A DNA stretch of 64,000 nucleotides from assembly GCF_001421665.1 (NCBI RefSeq), contig NZ_LMKV01000001.1:291037-355036 (forward strand), written 5' to 3'. The position numbers were made by a program, and so were the translations under genes. This stretch comes from Sphingobium sp. Leaf26. Its GTDB lineage: Bacteria > Pseudomonadota > Alphaproteobacteria > Sphingomonadales > Sphingomonadaceae. A model generated the notes under the pieces. That model saw nothing but the letters and a program-made list of their open reading frames with translations, was not told the origin of the DNA and ran no database searches. Below, piece by piece: positions 8,838 through 18,921 of this stretch (the stretch's first letter is position 1; each line of letters starts with the position of its first letter).

Positions 8838-11366
8838 TTATTGCGAACCGGATTTCGGGGGCGAGAAAGCCGTAACCGGTTGCGGCCGACCAAGATGAAA
8901 ACCCTGCCCGACGATACAGCCCTGACGTAGCAGGAAATCGGCCTGGGCTGCGGTTTCCACGCCTTCGGCCACCACTTCCATGCCGAAGCTGCCACCCAGT
9001 TTCACGATCGCATCGACGATCGCGGCATCCCCCGCGTCCTGCTCGATATTGCTGACGAAGCTGCGGTCGATCTTCAGCACATCGACCGGATATTGCTTCA
9101 GATGGGTGAGCGAGGCGAAGCCGGTGCCAAAATCATCCAGCGCAACCTGCACCCCGGCATCCGAAAAATGTTGCAGCGTATCGCCGACCTGATCGGCCCC
9201 ACGGCCCAGGAACACGCTTTCCGTCACCTCGATCTCGAAATGCTTGGTGGGGACATTGGCGCGATCCAGCAGGCTGAGCACCCGATCGGCAAAATCGCCG
9301 CTGGCAAAATCCGCCGCCGCCGCATTGATCGCGACCCGCCCCGGATCTAACCCCGAACGCAGCCAACATTGCAGATCGACCAGTATCGCGTCCAGCATTT
9401 GCCCGGTGAGTGCCACCGCAATCTCCGCATGGTCGAACGCCGCAGCGATCGTGCCCGGCAACTGCACGCCCATTCGGGGATGATGCCAGCGCAACAGCGC
9501 CTCATACCCCAGCACCCGTCCACTGCGCATGTCGATACGCGGCTGGTAGAAAGGCGTCGCCAGCCGTTCGGTCACCACCTGGCGCGCCATGCGGATCATC
9601 GAGGTGCGTTGCTGCGCCTGCGCCCGCAGGGTGGACTGGAACAATGTCAGCCGCCCCCGCCCCGCGGCTTTGGAAGCATAGAGCGCCAGATCGGCGGCCT
9701 TGAGCAGATCTTCCGCCCGGTCGGCATGGACGCCGAATACGGCCCCGCCGATGCTGACGCCGCATTCCAGCGAGCGCCCCTGATGGACATGGGGCATGCG
9801 GACATTGTCGATCAGCGTCGCGCTCAGCCGCTCCAGTGCCGCGCTATCGGTCAGTGACGGCGCCGCCAATCCGAACTCGTCGCCGCCCAGCCGGCCCAGC
9901 ACGGCATCGGCCGGCGCCACCGACGCCAGCCGCTCGGCGAAGGCGCAGAGCAGGGCATCGCCGGCATCATGGCCCATGGAATCGTTGGTGCGCTTGAGAT
10001 CATCTATGTCGAGCAGCAGCAGGCCAAAGCTGCGCCCCTCCGCCTGCGCCCGTGCCGCCATCTCCTCCAGCGCCGCCTGCCACAGCGTACGATTGGGCAG
10101 TCGCGTCATCGGATCATGAGTCGCCGCCCAGCGGATACGCTCGTCCGCATCATGTTCTTCGGTGACGTCGCGGAAGGTGACGATGATGCGCAATGGACGG
10201 CCGGCATCCGATCGCGTCATCCAACCGGTACTGCGAATCCAACGCAGCGCCCCGGTGTCGGCACGGTGCACGCGCAGCGTCGCTTCGAAATGCGGCGGCA
10301 ACGTGCCGGCCGCGACAGCATCCAGCATATATTTCAGCCGATCGCGATCGCCGGGATGCACCAGCGACAACGCCAGTTCCGTCGTCGCAGGCTGATGATC
10401 ATCCAGCCCCAGCATGCGGCGAAACTCGTCCGACCAGGTGCGTGAACCAGTGAGGCAATCAACGTCCCAGATGCCGAGCCGCGCCGATTGCACCGCGAGA
10501 CGGAATCGCTCCTCACTGTCCGTGAGCGCCGTTTGCGCGAGCCGTTCGGCATGGACATCCTCCAATGTCCCGTACCAGCGCAGAATCGTGCCGGATAGAT
10601 CGCGCCGCGCCGACGCTCGCGCGCGCATCCAGCGATAGCCGCCGTCGCGCAGGCGAATGCGATAGTCTATGTCGACCGGCGCGCCGCTGGCCAGATGGCC
10701 GCTCCACACGGCAACGGTCCGCTGCATGTCATCGGGATGCAACGCCCCCAGCCAGCCGGTGCCCAGCGCCTTTTCGGGTGCCATGCCGGTCAGGTCCAAC
10801 CAGCGCGGCCCTACTTCCTCGATGCTGCCCCTGGGATTGGCGGTCCAGGGCACTTGCGGGCTGAGTTCGACCGAAGACCGATAATGTTCGCGGCTTTCAG
10901 CCAGCGCCGCCGCCAGGACGCGCGAATCGCGATCATGCCGTTCGTGGACATCCTCGACCGTGCCGTACCAGCGCGGCTGCCCCGTCCCCTCCACACAGAC
11001 CATGCGGATCGTGCACCAACGTGTCTGGCCGTCGACGCAGCGCAGCGACAGCGTCAGCGCATGCGGCCGGTCGCCGGAGCGGGCCATTGCCAGCACGGTG
11101 CGCCTGTCAGCATCCGACAACAGGCTGCGCCAGCCGAAGCCGATCGGATCGGCGACGAATCGGGGACGGAAACGGCTGTTTTCCTGCTGGATCGCGATCA
11201 GCCGGCCACGATGATCCGCGACCCAGCGCAAGAGTGGTGGCGATACCCGGTCGAAAACCGGCGAGAACAGCGGGTCGTTGCGATACGGGAATAGGTGTTG
11301 CGCGACGACGTCGTCGCCCGGCGTCAACCGAGCGTCGTGAAATCGCCGATCAGCAAAACGGTCCAT
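8838..11366 (-). CDS. PAS-PAS-PAS-GGDEF-EAL cyclic-di-GMP signalling protein
   Basis: The 842-residue protein has three PAS-like sensor domains (about residues 50-145, 160-275 and 285-405), each ending in a WYGTVEDVH-type or FRDVTEE-type PAC motif. Next is a GGDEF domain with an intact GGDEF at 494-498, then an EAL domain (about 590-835) with EAL at 622-624, DDFGTGFASL, LKIDRSFV and EGVET motifs. Both active sites look intact, so it may synthesise and degrade cyclic-di-GMP. No RxxD inhibitory site is evident five residues before GGDEF. There is no membrane helix, so sensing is probably cytoplasmic. GGGAG lies about ten bases before the ATG. Cyclic-di-GMP often controls exopolysaccharide, relevant to the locus at 16-37 kb. 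Confidence 0.9.
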   Translation of the reverse strand: MDRFADRRFHDARLTPGDDVVAQHLFPYRNDPLFSPVFDRVSPPLLRWVADHRGRLIAIQQENSRFRPRFVADPIGFGWRSLLSDADRRTVLAMARSGDRPHALTLSLRCVDGQTRWCTIRMVCVEGTGQPRWYGTVEDVHERHDRDSRVLAAALAESREHYRSSVELSPQVPWTANPRGSIEEVGPRWLDLTGMAPEKALGTGWLGALHPDDMQRTVAVWSGHLASGAPVDIDYRIRLRDGGYRWMRARASARRDLSGTILRWYGTLEDVHAERLAQTALTDSEERFRLAVQSARLGIWDVDCLTGSRTWSDEFRRMLGLDDHQPATTELALSLVHPGDRDRLKYMLDAVAAGTLPPHFEATLRVHRADTGALRWIRSTGWMTRSDAGRPLRIIVTFRDVTEEHDADERIRWAATHDPMTRLPNRTLWQAALEEMAARAQAEGRSFGLLLLDIDDLKRTNDSMGHDAGDALLCAFAERLASVAPADAVLGRLGGDEFGLAAPSLTDSAALERLSATLIDNVRMPHVHQGRSLECGVSIGGAVFGVHADRAEDLLKAADLALYASKAAGRGRLTLFQSTLRAQAQQRTSMIRMARQVVTERLATPFYQPRIDMRSGRVLGYEALLRWHHPRMGVQLPGTIAAAFDHAEIAVALTGQMLDAILVDLQCWLRSGLDPGRVAINAAAADFASGDFADRVLSLLDRANVPTKHFEIEVTESVFLGRGADQVGDTLQHFSDAGVQVALDDFGTGFASLTHLKQYPVDVLKIDRSFVSNIEQDAGDAAIVDAIVKLGGSFGMEVVAEGVETAAQADFLLRQGCIVGQGFHLGRPQPVTAFSPPKSGSQ

Positions 11367-11505
11367 GAGCCGCTCCCGATCCGATGCCTCTTTCTCCGCG
11401 CATCAGGAAGGGGTAGCAAAGAAAGTTAAAGAAATTGACCAAGTCCCATGAAGAACATGGCCAATATTATTCAATAACTTAGACCAAAGTCTAACTGATC
11501 CGGCT

Positions 11506-12324
11506 TCATTTGCGGAACATGCTCACCAGTTCCACCGGCAGTGGCGGCTCGTCACGCTGCTGAACACCGCGAATGGCCTGCGCCTGTTCATGCGGATCGA
11601 ACCGCACCCAGCCAGCCCGGCTGAGCTTTTCCAGCGGGCGATAGCGGACCTTGTACTGCATCCGCTGCGACCCTTCGACCCAGTAGCCGAGATAGACATA
11701 GGGCAAGCCTGCGGTTGCCGCGCGGGTGATATGGTCCAGGATGATGTAATTGCCCAGGCCCGGTCGATGCTCCAGCGTCGTGTCGAAGAAGCTGTAGATC
11801 ATCGACAGGCCATCGCCCTGCCGGTCAGTCAGGCAGGCTCCGATCAGCTTGCCGGGGCGGCCATCGACACCGGGTTCGCGATATTCGATGATATAGCTGT
11901 CGACCGGCGTCTGCTCGACCATGTCGGCAAAGTCCATCTCGTCCATCTCGGTCATGCCGCCACCGGGATGGCGATCGACCAGATAGCGCTGGAGCAATGC
12001 GAATTGCTCCTCCGTAGACCAAGGCTTGCACGCCGTGGCGATCAAATCGCTGTTGCGCCGAATCAGCTTGCGCTGGGTCGAATTGGGCTGAAATTCATTG
12101 GCGACGACGCGCACCGACACGCAGGCGGAACAGTCCGCGCAGCTTGGGCGGTAGGCGACATTCTGGCTCCGGCGAAAACCGATGCGGCCCAGCGCATCAT
12201 TCAGTTCCGCGGCATTGTCGCCGTTCAGTTCGGTGAACACCTTCCGCTCGCTCTTGCCCGGCAGATAGGGGCATGGGCTGGGGTTGGTCACGAAGAATCG
12301 GGGAAAACGAAAAGCGGCTGTCAC
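11506..12324 (-). CDS. bpt: Aspartate/glutamate leucyltransferase (arginyl/leucyl-tRNA-protein transferase)
   Basis: The 272-residue product is a homologue of bacterial Bpt and eukaryotic Ate1. The N-terminal domain has the CPYLPG and [12 protein letters not shown] cysteine motifs; the C-terminal GNAT-like transferase domain has the conserved [15 protein letters not shown] segment. It transfers leucine (bacterial Bpt) from aminoacyl-tRNA to proteins with N-terminal Asp or Glu, marking them for ClpAPS degradation. I place the start at GTG 12324, since GGGAG lies eight bases upstream and the family begins just before FRFPRFF. An ATG five codons earlier (12339) is the alternative. It is transcribed towards the GGDEF-EAL gene, 139 bases away. 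Confidence 0.9.
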   Translation of the reverse strand: MTAAFRFPRFFVTNPSPCPYLPGKSERKVFTELNGDNAAELNDALGRIGFRRSQNVAYRPSCADCSACVSVRVVANEFQPNSTQRKLIRRNSDLIATACKPWSTEEQFALLQRYLVDRHPGGGMTEMDEMDFADMVEQTPVDSYIIEYREPGVDGRPGKLIGACLTDRQGDGLSMIYSFFDTTLEHRPGLGNYIILDHITRAATAGLPYVYLGYWVEGSQRMQYKVRYRPLEKLSRAGWVRFDPHEQAQAIRGVQQRDEPPLPVELVSMFRK

Positions 12325-12441
12325 GCTCCAGGCTCCCATTCATGGTGACGGCGGGGTTCGGTCATGTTCAGCTATATGCCGTCCCGCCGCCCCTCTGAAA
12401 AGAGCGTTTACCACGAAAAAACGGGGACCATTGTCCCACCC

Positions 12442-13689
12442 CTAAGCGACCTCGATCGGCGCCACCTCATAGCCTGCTTCGCCAAGCGCCGCGATCAGCC
12501 GCTGGAGATGCGCCCGGTCCCGCGTTTCGCATTCTACGTCGAGGCTGAGGCCCTTGGCCGGCAGATTGGTGAAGATCCGCTGATGCGCCAGTTCCAGGAT
12601 ATTGACCGCCTCCTGATCGAAGATGCGGGCGACATGGAACAGCGCGCCGGGCCGATCCTGAAGGATGATGCGCAGCCGCGCCAGACGGCCGGAACGGGCC
12701 AGATCACGCAGCAGCACATTGGCCAGCAGGCGCGTGTCGATATTGCCACCGGTCAGCACCAGCCCGACATTGCGCCCGACAAATTGCTCCCGATAGGTCA
12801 ACAATGCAGCAAGCCCCGCAGCGCCGGCGCCTTCGACCACCGTCTTCTCGATCTGGAGCAGCAGGCTGACCGCCTCCTCCAGCCGTCGCTCGGTGACCAG
12901 CAGGATATCGTCCGCCAGCCGCTCGACCACGCGGCGCGTGATGTCGCCGGGCTGCTTGACCGCGATGCCCTCCGCCAGCGTATCGCCATCGCAGGCCAGT
13001 TCCGCGCCCTTGATGAAATCATACATGGACGGATACAGTTCGGCCTGCACGCCGACCAGCCGGATATCCGGTTTCATCGCCCGCGCCGCCGTCGCCATCC
13101 CCGAAAACAGGCCGCCGCCGCCGATCGGGATCACCAAAGTGTCGATCTGCGGCGCGTCTTCCAGCATTTCCAACGCCACCGTGCCCTGCCCGGCCATGAT
13201 GTCCGGCTCATCGAACGGATGCACGAAGGTCAGGCCCTGCTCCACCTCCAGCAGGCGCGCATGCGCATAGGCATCGTCGAATTTCTCGCCATATTGCACC
13301 ACGGTCGCACCATGGCCCTGCGTCTGCGTCACCTTTACCGTGGGGGTCGTGGTGGGCATGACGATGGTCACCGGCACACCCAGCCGCTTGCCATGATAGG
13401 CAAGGCCCTGCGCATGGTTGCCCGCCGACGCAGCGATCACGCCCTTGGACTTCGCCGCATCGTCCAGTTGCAGCAGGCGGTTGAGTGCGCCGCGTTCCTT
13501 GTACGCGGCGGTAAACTGGAGATTTTCGAATTTCAAATAGACGTTGCAACCCAACATATTGGAAAGCGTCTGGCTAATCAGCGTCGGCGTCTTGACGAGC
13601 GCACCCGAAATACGGGTCCGGGCGGCAAGGATGTCATCGACGGTGATGGGCAGCGGCAGGGCGCTTTCGATCTTTGCGAGCGTAGTCAT
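12442..13689 (-). CDS. ilvA: Threonine ammonia-lyase with C-terminal ACT domain
   Basis: The 415-residue fold-type II PLP enzyme has FENLQFTAAYKERGALN with Lys64 as the expected Schiff-base lysine. It has a glycine-rich phosphate-binding loop, IPIGGGGLFSGMA, near residues 190-203, and a C-terminal ACT-like regulatory segment from about 335. It converts threonine to 2-oxobutanoate, the first step of isoleucine synthesis; the ACT part is the usual site of feedback control. The length fits the shorter threonine dehydratases with one ACT domain rather than the 510-residue E. coli IlvA. The residue before Lys64 is Tyr and the one before that Ala, where many homologues have Ser-Phe; this is within the range of family variation. 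Confidence 0.9.
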   Translation of the reverse strand: MTTLAKIESALPLPITVDDILAARTRISGALVKTPTLISQTLSNMLGCNVYLKFENLQFTAAYKERGALNRLLQLDDAAKSKGVIAASAGNHAQGLAYHGKRLGVPVTIVMPTTTPTVKVTQTQGHGATVVQYGEKFDDAYAHARLLEVEQGLTFVHPFDEPDIMAGQGTVALEMLEDAPQIDTLVIPIGGGGLFSGMATAARAMKPDIRLVGVQAELYPSMYDFIKGAELACDGDTLAEGIAVKQPGDITRRVVERLADDILLVTERRLEEAVSLLLQIEKTVVEGAGAAGLAALLTYREQFVGRNVGLVLTGGNIDTRLLANVLLRDLARSGRLARLRIILQDRPGALFHVARIFDQEAVNILELAHQRIFTNLPAKGLSLDVECETRDRAHLQRLIAALGEAGYEVAPIEVA

Positions 13690-13744
13690 GATCGCGCCCC
13701 TAAACGAAAATTGCGGGCGAAGAAACTGGCACTGACGTAAAACT

Positions 13745-13761
13745 GGCCCTATGGCAGGGCC
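13745..13761. promoter_or_regulatory. Palindrome in the divergent ilvA / oxidoreductase promoter
   Basis: GGCCCT and AGGGCC form perfect six-base arms around five bases. The site lies in the 95-base divergent gap, 24 bases before the ATG at 13785. It could be an operator or a small hairpin in the leader; nothing else supports a function. Confidence 0.2.
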
Positions 13762-13784
13762 TACGCACTAAATGTACGGGGCAT

Positions 13785-14654
13785 ATGGCTAATATCGCTT
13801 TTATCGGGCTGGGCGTCATGGGCGGCCCCATGGCAGGACATCTGGCCAAGGCGGGGCATAGCCTGACCGTCTATAATCGCTCCATCGGCAAGGCGAAGCT
13901 ATGGGCGGAAGCCTATGGCGGCGCGGTGGCGATCACGCCGGCCAAGGCGGCGGAAGACGCGGATATCGTCGTCAGTTGCGTCGGCAATGACGATGATCTC
14001 TCGCAGATCACGCTGGGTCGCGAGGGCGCGTTTCGGACGATGCGCGACGGCAGCCTGTTCATCGATCATACCACCGTGTCGGCGCGGATCGCGCGGCAGT
14101 TGTTCGTGGAAGGCGAAAGCCGCGGCATCCACAGCGTCGATGCGCCGGTGTCGGGCGGGCAGACTGGCGCCGAAAATGGTAAGCTGTCGATCATGTGCGG
14201 CGGCATTGAACCGGCGGTCGCGGCGGCAAAGCTCGTGATGCAGGCCTATGCCGCGCGGATCGTGCATGTCGGCACGGCGGGTGCGGGCCAGACCACCAAG
14301 ATGGTCAACCAGATCTGCATCGGCGGCCTGTTGCAGGGCCTGTCGGAAGCGCTGCGTTTCGCGCAGGCGGCCGAACTCGATCTCGACAGGGTTTTCGAGG
14401 CGATTTCCGGCGGCGCGGCGCAAAGCTGGCAGATGGAAAATCGATGGAAGACGATGGCACAGGACAGTTTCGATTTCGGTTTCGCGGTCGACTGGATGCG
14501 CAAGGATCTGGGGCTGGCGCTGGAAGAGGCGCGGGCCAATGGCGCGACCCTGCCGGTGACGGCGATGGTCGATCAATTCTACGCCGATGTGCAGGCGCTG
14601 GGCGGTAACCGGCAGGATACCAGCGCGCTCGTGCGGCGGATCACCCGCGCATGA
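13785..14654 (+). CDS. 3-hydroxyisobutyrate dehydrogenase-like NAD(P)-dependent oxidoreductase
   Basis: The 289-residue protein has an N-terminal Rossmann fold starting IAFIGLGVMGGPMAGHLAKAG, the beta-hydroxyacid dehydrogenase signature. It also has the substrate-site motif VSGGQTGAENGKL near residues 122-134 and GAGQTTKMVNQ near 166-176, where the lysine is the conserved catalytic residue. Members oxidise 3-hydroxyisobutyrate, tartronate semialdehyde or related beta-hydroxyacids, or reduce succinic semialdehyde; the exact substrate is not readable here. The next gene overlaps it by ATGA, so it is probably co-translated with the exported amidohydrolase, though no shared pathway is obvious. 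Confidence 0.85.
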   Translation: MANIAFIGLGVMGGPMAGHLAKAGHSLTVYNRSIGKAKLWAEAYGGAVAITPAKAAEDADIVVSCVGNDDDLSQITLGREGAFRTMRDGSLFIDHTTVSARIARQLFVEGESRGIHSVDAPVSGGQTGAENGKLSIMCGGIEPAVAAAKLVMQAYAARIVHVGTAGAGQTTKMVNQICIGGLLQGLSEALRFAQAAELDLDRVFEAISGGAAQSWQMENRWKTMAQDSFDFGFAVDWMRKDLGLALEEARANGATLPVTAMVDQFYADVQALGGNRQDTSALVRRITRA

Positions 14655-16363
14655 AGGCGACATGGCTGGCGGCCGTCGCCGCGCTCACGCTTCCCCTCGC
14701 TCTGGCCATGCCCGCGCTAGCCTCCGGCGTAATCGACAATGTGAACGGCATCGCGCTCGACCCCAGCGGCAAGGTGGTGCGCTTCGTCGCCTTGCAGATC
14801 GACGATGACGGCAAGGTCGAAAAGCTGCTGACAGAGCGCTACAAGGAGCCGGAATATAAGCCCAAGAAGCCGAAGAAGGGGCAGCCTTGGCCCGAACGTC
14901 CCAAGACACTGTCTTTCAAGATGGATGCCGGCGGAAAGACGCTGATACCCGGCCTGATCGACGCGCATGGCCATGTGATGGGCTATGGCCTGTCGCTCAT
15001 CACGCTCGACCTTTCGGAGACGCGATCGCTGGCCGAAGCGCAGGCGAAGATTCGCGCCTATGCGCAGGCCAATGACAGCCGCAAATGGATCATCGGCACC
15101 GGCTGGAACCAGGAACGATGGGGCCTTGGCCGCTTTCCTACCGCCACCGAACTGGATGCCGCGGTCGGCGACATGCCGGTGTGGCTGGAGCGGGTCGACG
15201 GCCATGCCGGCTGGGCCAACAGCGCCGCGATCCGCGCGGCGGGCATCACGGCCACGACCAAGGCGCCCATGGGCGGCCGGATCGAGATGGCGGGCGGCAA
15301 GCCAGCCGGCGTCTTCGTCGACAAGGCGATGGACCTGATCCAGAAGGTCGTGCCACCACCGGCTCCCAAGGATCGCGACATTGCGCTGGAGAAGGCGCAA
15401 CGGGCGCTGCTGGCGACCGGCATCACCGGCATTGCCGACATGGGCACCAGCATCGAGGATTGGCAGGCCTTCCGCCGATCGGGCGATCGCGGCGCGCTGC
15501 GCGTACGAATCATGTCCTACGCCTATGGCATCGACAATATGATCCTGATCGCCGGGCCGGAGCCGACGCCCTGGCTCTATGACGATCATCTGCGCATGGG
15601 TGGCGTAAAACTGCTGCTGGACGGCGCGCTGGGATCGCGCGGGGCATGGTTGCGTGCCGACTATGCCGACGCGCCGGGCCAGCGTGGCCTGCCGATGATC
15701 CCCGACACGCAATTGCGCAATTTCATGAGCCGCGCGGCGATGGACAATTTCCAGGTCGCGGTCCACGCGATCGGCGATGCGGCCAATCATGAATTGCTGA
15801 ATGCGATCGAGGAACTGAACGACACCTATAAGGGCGACCGGCGCTGGCGTGTGGAACATGCCCAGATCATCAGCCCGACCGACCTGCCACGCTTCGGCCC
15901 GCTCGGCGCGATCGCGTCGATGCAGCCGGTGCATGAAGCGTCAGACTGGCGCATGGCGACCGCGCGCCTTGGCGAGGCCCGGCTCGATGGCGCCTATGCG
16001 TGGAAAACGATGCTGGACAATCGCGTCCCCCTCGCCTTCGGCTCCGACGTGCCAGTGGAAAGCCCCAACCCCTTCGCCGGCATTGCCGTGGCGATGACCC
16101 GTGAGGATGCGCAGGGCGAGCCGGCCGGCGGCTGGAAACCGGAGCAGCGGATCGGGTTCGAAGCCGCGCTGGACGGCTTCACGCGGCAGGCGGCCTATGC
16201 CGGTTTTGCCGAAAAGAAGTTCGGCAGTCTGGTCCCCGGCCAGCGCGCCGACTTCCTGTTGATCGACCGGGACATTTCAACGTCGCGTCCCGCCGACATC
16301 CGGCAGACGCAGGTGCTGGAAACCTGGATCGGCGGCAAGCGGGTCTATGTGAAGGGGCAATAA
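14651..16363 (+). CDS. Exported amidohydrolase (YtcJ / N-substituted formamide deformylase-like)
   Basis: The 570-residue protein begins with a signal peptide (residues 1 to about 25, ending MPALASG). It belongs to the metal-dependent amidohydrolase superfamily, with LIPGLIDAHGHVMGYGL carrying the first metal-binding histidines, a central QVAVHAIGDAAN motif, RWRVEHAQI with another metal-site histidine, and AFGSDVPVESPNP with the late aspartate. Length and motif order fit the YtcJ/amidohydrolase 3 subfamily. It would hydrolyse C-N bonds in the periplasm; the substrate is unknown. The start overlaps the stop of the upstream gene by ATGA. It ends only seven bases from the convergent GT2 gene. 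Confidence 0.85.
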   Translation: MKATWLAAVAALTLPLALAMPALASGVIDNVNGIALDPSGKVVRFVALQIDDDGKVEKLLTERYKEPEYKPKKPKKGQPWPERPKTLSFKMDAGGKTLIPGLIDAHGHVMGYGLSLITLDLSETRSLAEAQAKIRAYAQANDSRKWIIGTGWNQERWGLGRFPTATELDAAVGDMPVWLERVDGHAGWANSAAIRAAGITATTKAPMGGRIEMAGGKPAGVFVDKAMDLIQKVVPPPAPKDRDIALEKAQRALLATGITGIADMGTSIEDWQAFRRSGDRGALRVRIMSYAYGIDNMILIAGPEPTPWLYDDHLRMGGVKLLLDGALGSRGAWLRADYADAPGQRGLPMIPDTQLRNFMSRAAMDNFQVAVHAIGDAANHELLNAIEELNDTYKGDRRWRVEHAQIISPTDLPRFGPLGAIASMQPVHEASDWRMATARLGEARLDGAYAWKTMLDNRVPLAFGSDVPVESPNPFAGIAVAMTREDAQGEPAGGWKPEQRIGFEAALDGFTRQAAYAGFAEKKFGSLVPGQRADFLLIDRDISTSRPADIRQTQVLETWIGGKRVYVKGQ

Positions 16364-16370
16364 GAGCCTG

Positions 16371-17501
16371 TCAGCGTGACTGGGCGGGGTTCCATATGGT
16401 GACGGTCCGCCCCGTCATCGCCCTGCCCACGCCCTGCAACGTCGCGGCATAGGCGATCAGCACATCGACCAGCGCGGCGAAGGGACCACTCTTCGCCCGC
16501 ATACCGATCCAGACGATCAGCGCCACGCCCAGCGCGCCCGCCATGTAAAGCGCCGGGGACAGGCGCATCGCCAGTGCGCCGGCGGCGACCGCGCCGGCCA
16601 GAATGAACAGCCCACCGAACCAGCGTATGATCTTGCGCGAAGCATATTTGAACCGGTCGAGCGCGCCCATCCGGCGCAATTGCGGGCGCAGATAGGCATG
16701 GGTGTGCCAGGCGCGGGCGGCGATGCGGACCTTGCGCCGATATTCATCCTGTCGGGCGGTCACGAGGCGCTCGCGCGCGATAACATTCTTCGCCTTGACG
16801 AGGCGCTTGCCAGCAAAGACCACCGCCATCGACACGGTCAGGTCGTCCAGCACGCTGTCGGGGAAATCGGGATAAAGACTGCGCCGGATCGAGAAGATGG
16901 AGCCATCCGCGCCCAGCACATTGCCGGTCCGCGATTCCTCGTCCTTCAGCTTCTCCTCGATCCGCCAATAGAGCGAGCCGACCGAAGCGGTCGCGCTGTC
17001 TTCCGCGCCGACATAATGGAGCGAACCCAGCACGCCGCCGATCTGCGGGTCGGCATAGCGGGCAAGCAGATTGTCGATCGCGTCCGCATCCAGCAGCACA
17101 TTGGCGTCGGTGAAGATCAGCACGTCGCCCTGCGCGCGCCCCGCCAGTTGCTTCATGCCATGCGCCTTGCCGCTGCGGCCGGGGCCACGGAGCAACGTCA
17201 CAAGGTTGCCCTGCGCCGCGATCAGATCACCTGTCCCGTCCGATGATCCATCGTCGAAAGCCAATATCTCAAGGCCCGGATGCCGCGTCTTCAGCATCGC
17301 CAGATTGGCCAACTTCTCCGGCATCGCCGCCGCTTCGTTATAGGCGCAGAACAGCAGGGAAGCGCTGGGCGTCGCTCCATCGACCGGGGCCTCCGGTCGT
17401 GACGGCAACAGGCGCAAGATCAGCGGATAGAAGAGGAACGGCCATGCCACGACGATCAGGCAAAGCAGCAGGATCGCGGCAAGGATCAGGTTGGTCGGCA
17501 T
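16371..17501 (-). CDS. Family 2 glycosyltransferase of the XrtA exopolysaccharide locus
   Basis: The 376-residue protein has one N-terminal membrane helix, then a GT-A domain with SLLFCAYNEAAAMPEKL, FDDGSSDGT, the DXD-like FTDAN, and a downstream LGADGSIFSIRR. Two or three C-terminal membrane helices follow (about residues 290-370). The pattern is that of processive or polyprenol-linked beta-glycosyltransferases of the BcsA/ExoO kind, although the canonical QXXRW is not clear. It is the last gene of the long minus-strand XrtA operon, three bases after the priming sugar transferase, and so probably adds a sugar to the lipid-linked repeat unit. Confidence 0.82.
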   Translation of the reverse strand: MPTNLILAAILLLCLIVVAWPFLFYPLILRLLPSRPEAPVDGATPSASLLFCAYNEAAAMPEKLANLAMLKTRHPGLEILAFDDGSSDGTGDLIAAQGNLVTLLRGPGRSGKAHGMKQLAGRAQGDVLIFTDANVLLDADAIDNLLARYADPQIGGVLGSLHYVGAEDSATASVGSLYWRIEEKLKDEESRTGNVLGADGSIFSIRRSLYPDFPDSVLDDLTVSMAVVFAGKRLVKAKNVIARERLVTARQDEYRRKVRIAARAWHTHAYLRPQLRRMGALDRFKYASRKIIRWFGGLFILAGAVAAGALAMRLSPALYMAGALGVALIVWIGMRAKSGPFAALVDVLIAYAATLQGVGRAMTGRTVTIWNPAQSR

Positions 17502-17504
17502 CGC

Positions 17505-18911
17505 TCAATAGGCCTTGTGATGCACCAGCACGCCCAGCGTCGCGACAATGATCCGCAGGTCGCGCCAGATCGACCAGTCGCTGACATATTCCAGATCGGA
17601 CTGGAGCCGGTCGATCAGATCCTGATGATGGTCGGTCGACCCACGATGGCCGCGTACCTGCGCCAGACCGGTCATGCCCGGCTTGATGCAATGCCGCTCC
17701 CAATAGCGGGCGTCGACCTCCCAATAGAGGCTGTCGCCTGCCTTGGCGGCGGCGGCATGAGGGCGCGGACCGACGATGCTCATCTCGCCTTTCAACACGT
17801 TGAACAGTTGCGGCAGTTCATCGATGCTGGTCTTGCGCAGGAAGGCGCCGACGCGAGTCACGCGATCGTCATCGCGCTTGGTCAAGGTCGCGGCCTTGTG
17901 ATCACTCGCCTCGGCCCGCATCGACCGGAACTTGTAGATGGCGAAGGGTCGGGCATCCTTGCCGATGCGCGGCTGACGGAACAGCGCCGGGCCGGGGCTG
18001 GTCAGTCGCACAGCCAGCGCGGCGGCGATCAGGATCGGCGACAGCAGGATCGTGGCGACCGTGGCGACGATCAGGTCGAACAACCGCTTGATCAGGCGAT
18101 CGCGGAAATGCAGCGGACCACCCGCGACTATGATCGTGGGCTGGCCATCAAATTCGTCGATCCGCGCGGGCGCAAAGCGCAGCAGTTCGGGCACCACGAT
18201 TTCGCCCCGCGCCGACAGCGACTTGAGCGCCGCCGACCAGTCGGTCATCCGGTCGAGTGGGCAGGCGACGATCACCCGTTCCGCCATGCCGACCGCCGCT
18301 GCCAGTCGCGCCGCCATGTCCGCGTCATGCCGTTCGGGGTGGAGGTTGGCGACATCGGCGTCGATCACATCCATATGCGGCCCCGTCTCGATCGCGACGC
18401 CATCCAGGATCACGGCGGTCAGGTGCGGCACATCGCCCAGCACCCGCACCGCCAGGCGCGCCACCGCCAGCCGCACCAGTGACACCGCGACAGCGCTCAA
18501 ACCCAGTCCGGTAATGAAGGTCAGACGCGACAGTTGCTCGGCGATCTTGCCCAGATAGACGAACAGCAGCATCAGCAGCGCCGCCTGTGCCAGCGCCCAG
18601 AGTGCGCGCACGATGCCACGCCGCACCCGGTCCAGCGTGTTGATGCCATAGGCGCCGCCCTGCACCGCCAGCAGCGCGTAGAGCGGCGCGACCATGGCGA
18701 ACATCACCAGGCCATGCGGCTTGCCCGGCTCCCCCCACAGCGCGCCCAGCACGAACCAGTTGGCGGCGAGAAACGCACAGAACAGGCCCGCCATGTCCCC
18801 CGCCAGGCACAGCGCATAAAGCCGCAGTCGCACGATTTCCTTGGAGACTGTCACCGTTGCGCCCTGATCATCGTCATGCGCCCCGTTGGCACTGCGGACG
18901 ATACGTTGCAA
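17505..18911 (-). CDS. Exopolysaccharide priming sugar transferase (polyprenyl-phosphate glycosyl-1-phosphate transferase)
   Basis: The 468-residue product has four or five N-terminal membrane helices, a CoA-binding-like middle segment, a further membrane helix near residue 285, and a conserved C-terminal bacterial sugar transferase domain. That domain shows [43 protein letters not shown] (shown as the [10 protein letters not shown] and SIVGPRP blocks) and [16 protein letters not shown]. It transfers hexose-1-phosphate to undecaprenyl phosphate, the first membrane step of polysaccharide synthesis. The frame opens with a TTG at 18911; a GTG at 18854, with AGGG upstream, is a good alternative start. 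It sits between the amidotransferase and GT2 genes. Confidence 0.9.
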   Translation of the reverse strand: MQRIVRSANGAHDDDQGATVTVSKEIVRLRLYALCLAGDMAGLFCAFLAANWFVLGALWGEPGKPHGLVMFAMVAPLYALLAVQGGAYGINTLDRVRRGIVRALWALAQAALLMLLFVYLGKIAEQLSRLTFITGLGLSAVAVSLVRLAVARLAVRVLGDVPHLTAVILDGVAIETGPHMDVIDADVANLHPERHDADMAARLAAAVGMAERVIVACPLDRMTDWSAALKSLSARGEIVVPELLRFAPARIDEFDGQPTIIVAGGPLHFRDRLIKRLFDLIVATVATILLSPILIAAALAVRLTSPGPALFRQPRIGKDARPFAIYKFRSMRAEASDHKAATLTKRDDDRVTRVGAFLRKTSIDELPQLFNVLKGEMSIVGPRPHAAAAKAGDSLYWEVDARYWERHCIKPGMTGLAQVRGHRGSTDHHQDLIDRLQSDLEYVSDWSIWRDLRIIVATLGVLVHHKAY

Positions 18912-18921
18912 GGGGGTGCGA

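Noticed and set aside
12364..13740. Plus-strand open frame opposite ilvA
   Set aside because: It is antisense to a clear threonine ammonia-lyase and begins inside the bpt-ilvA gap without a ribosome site.
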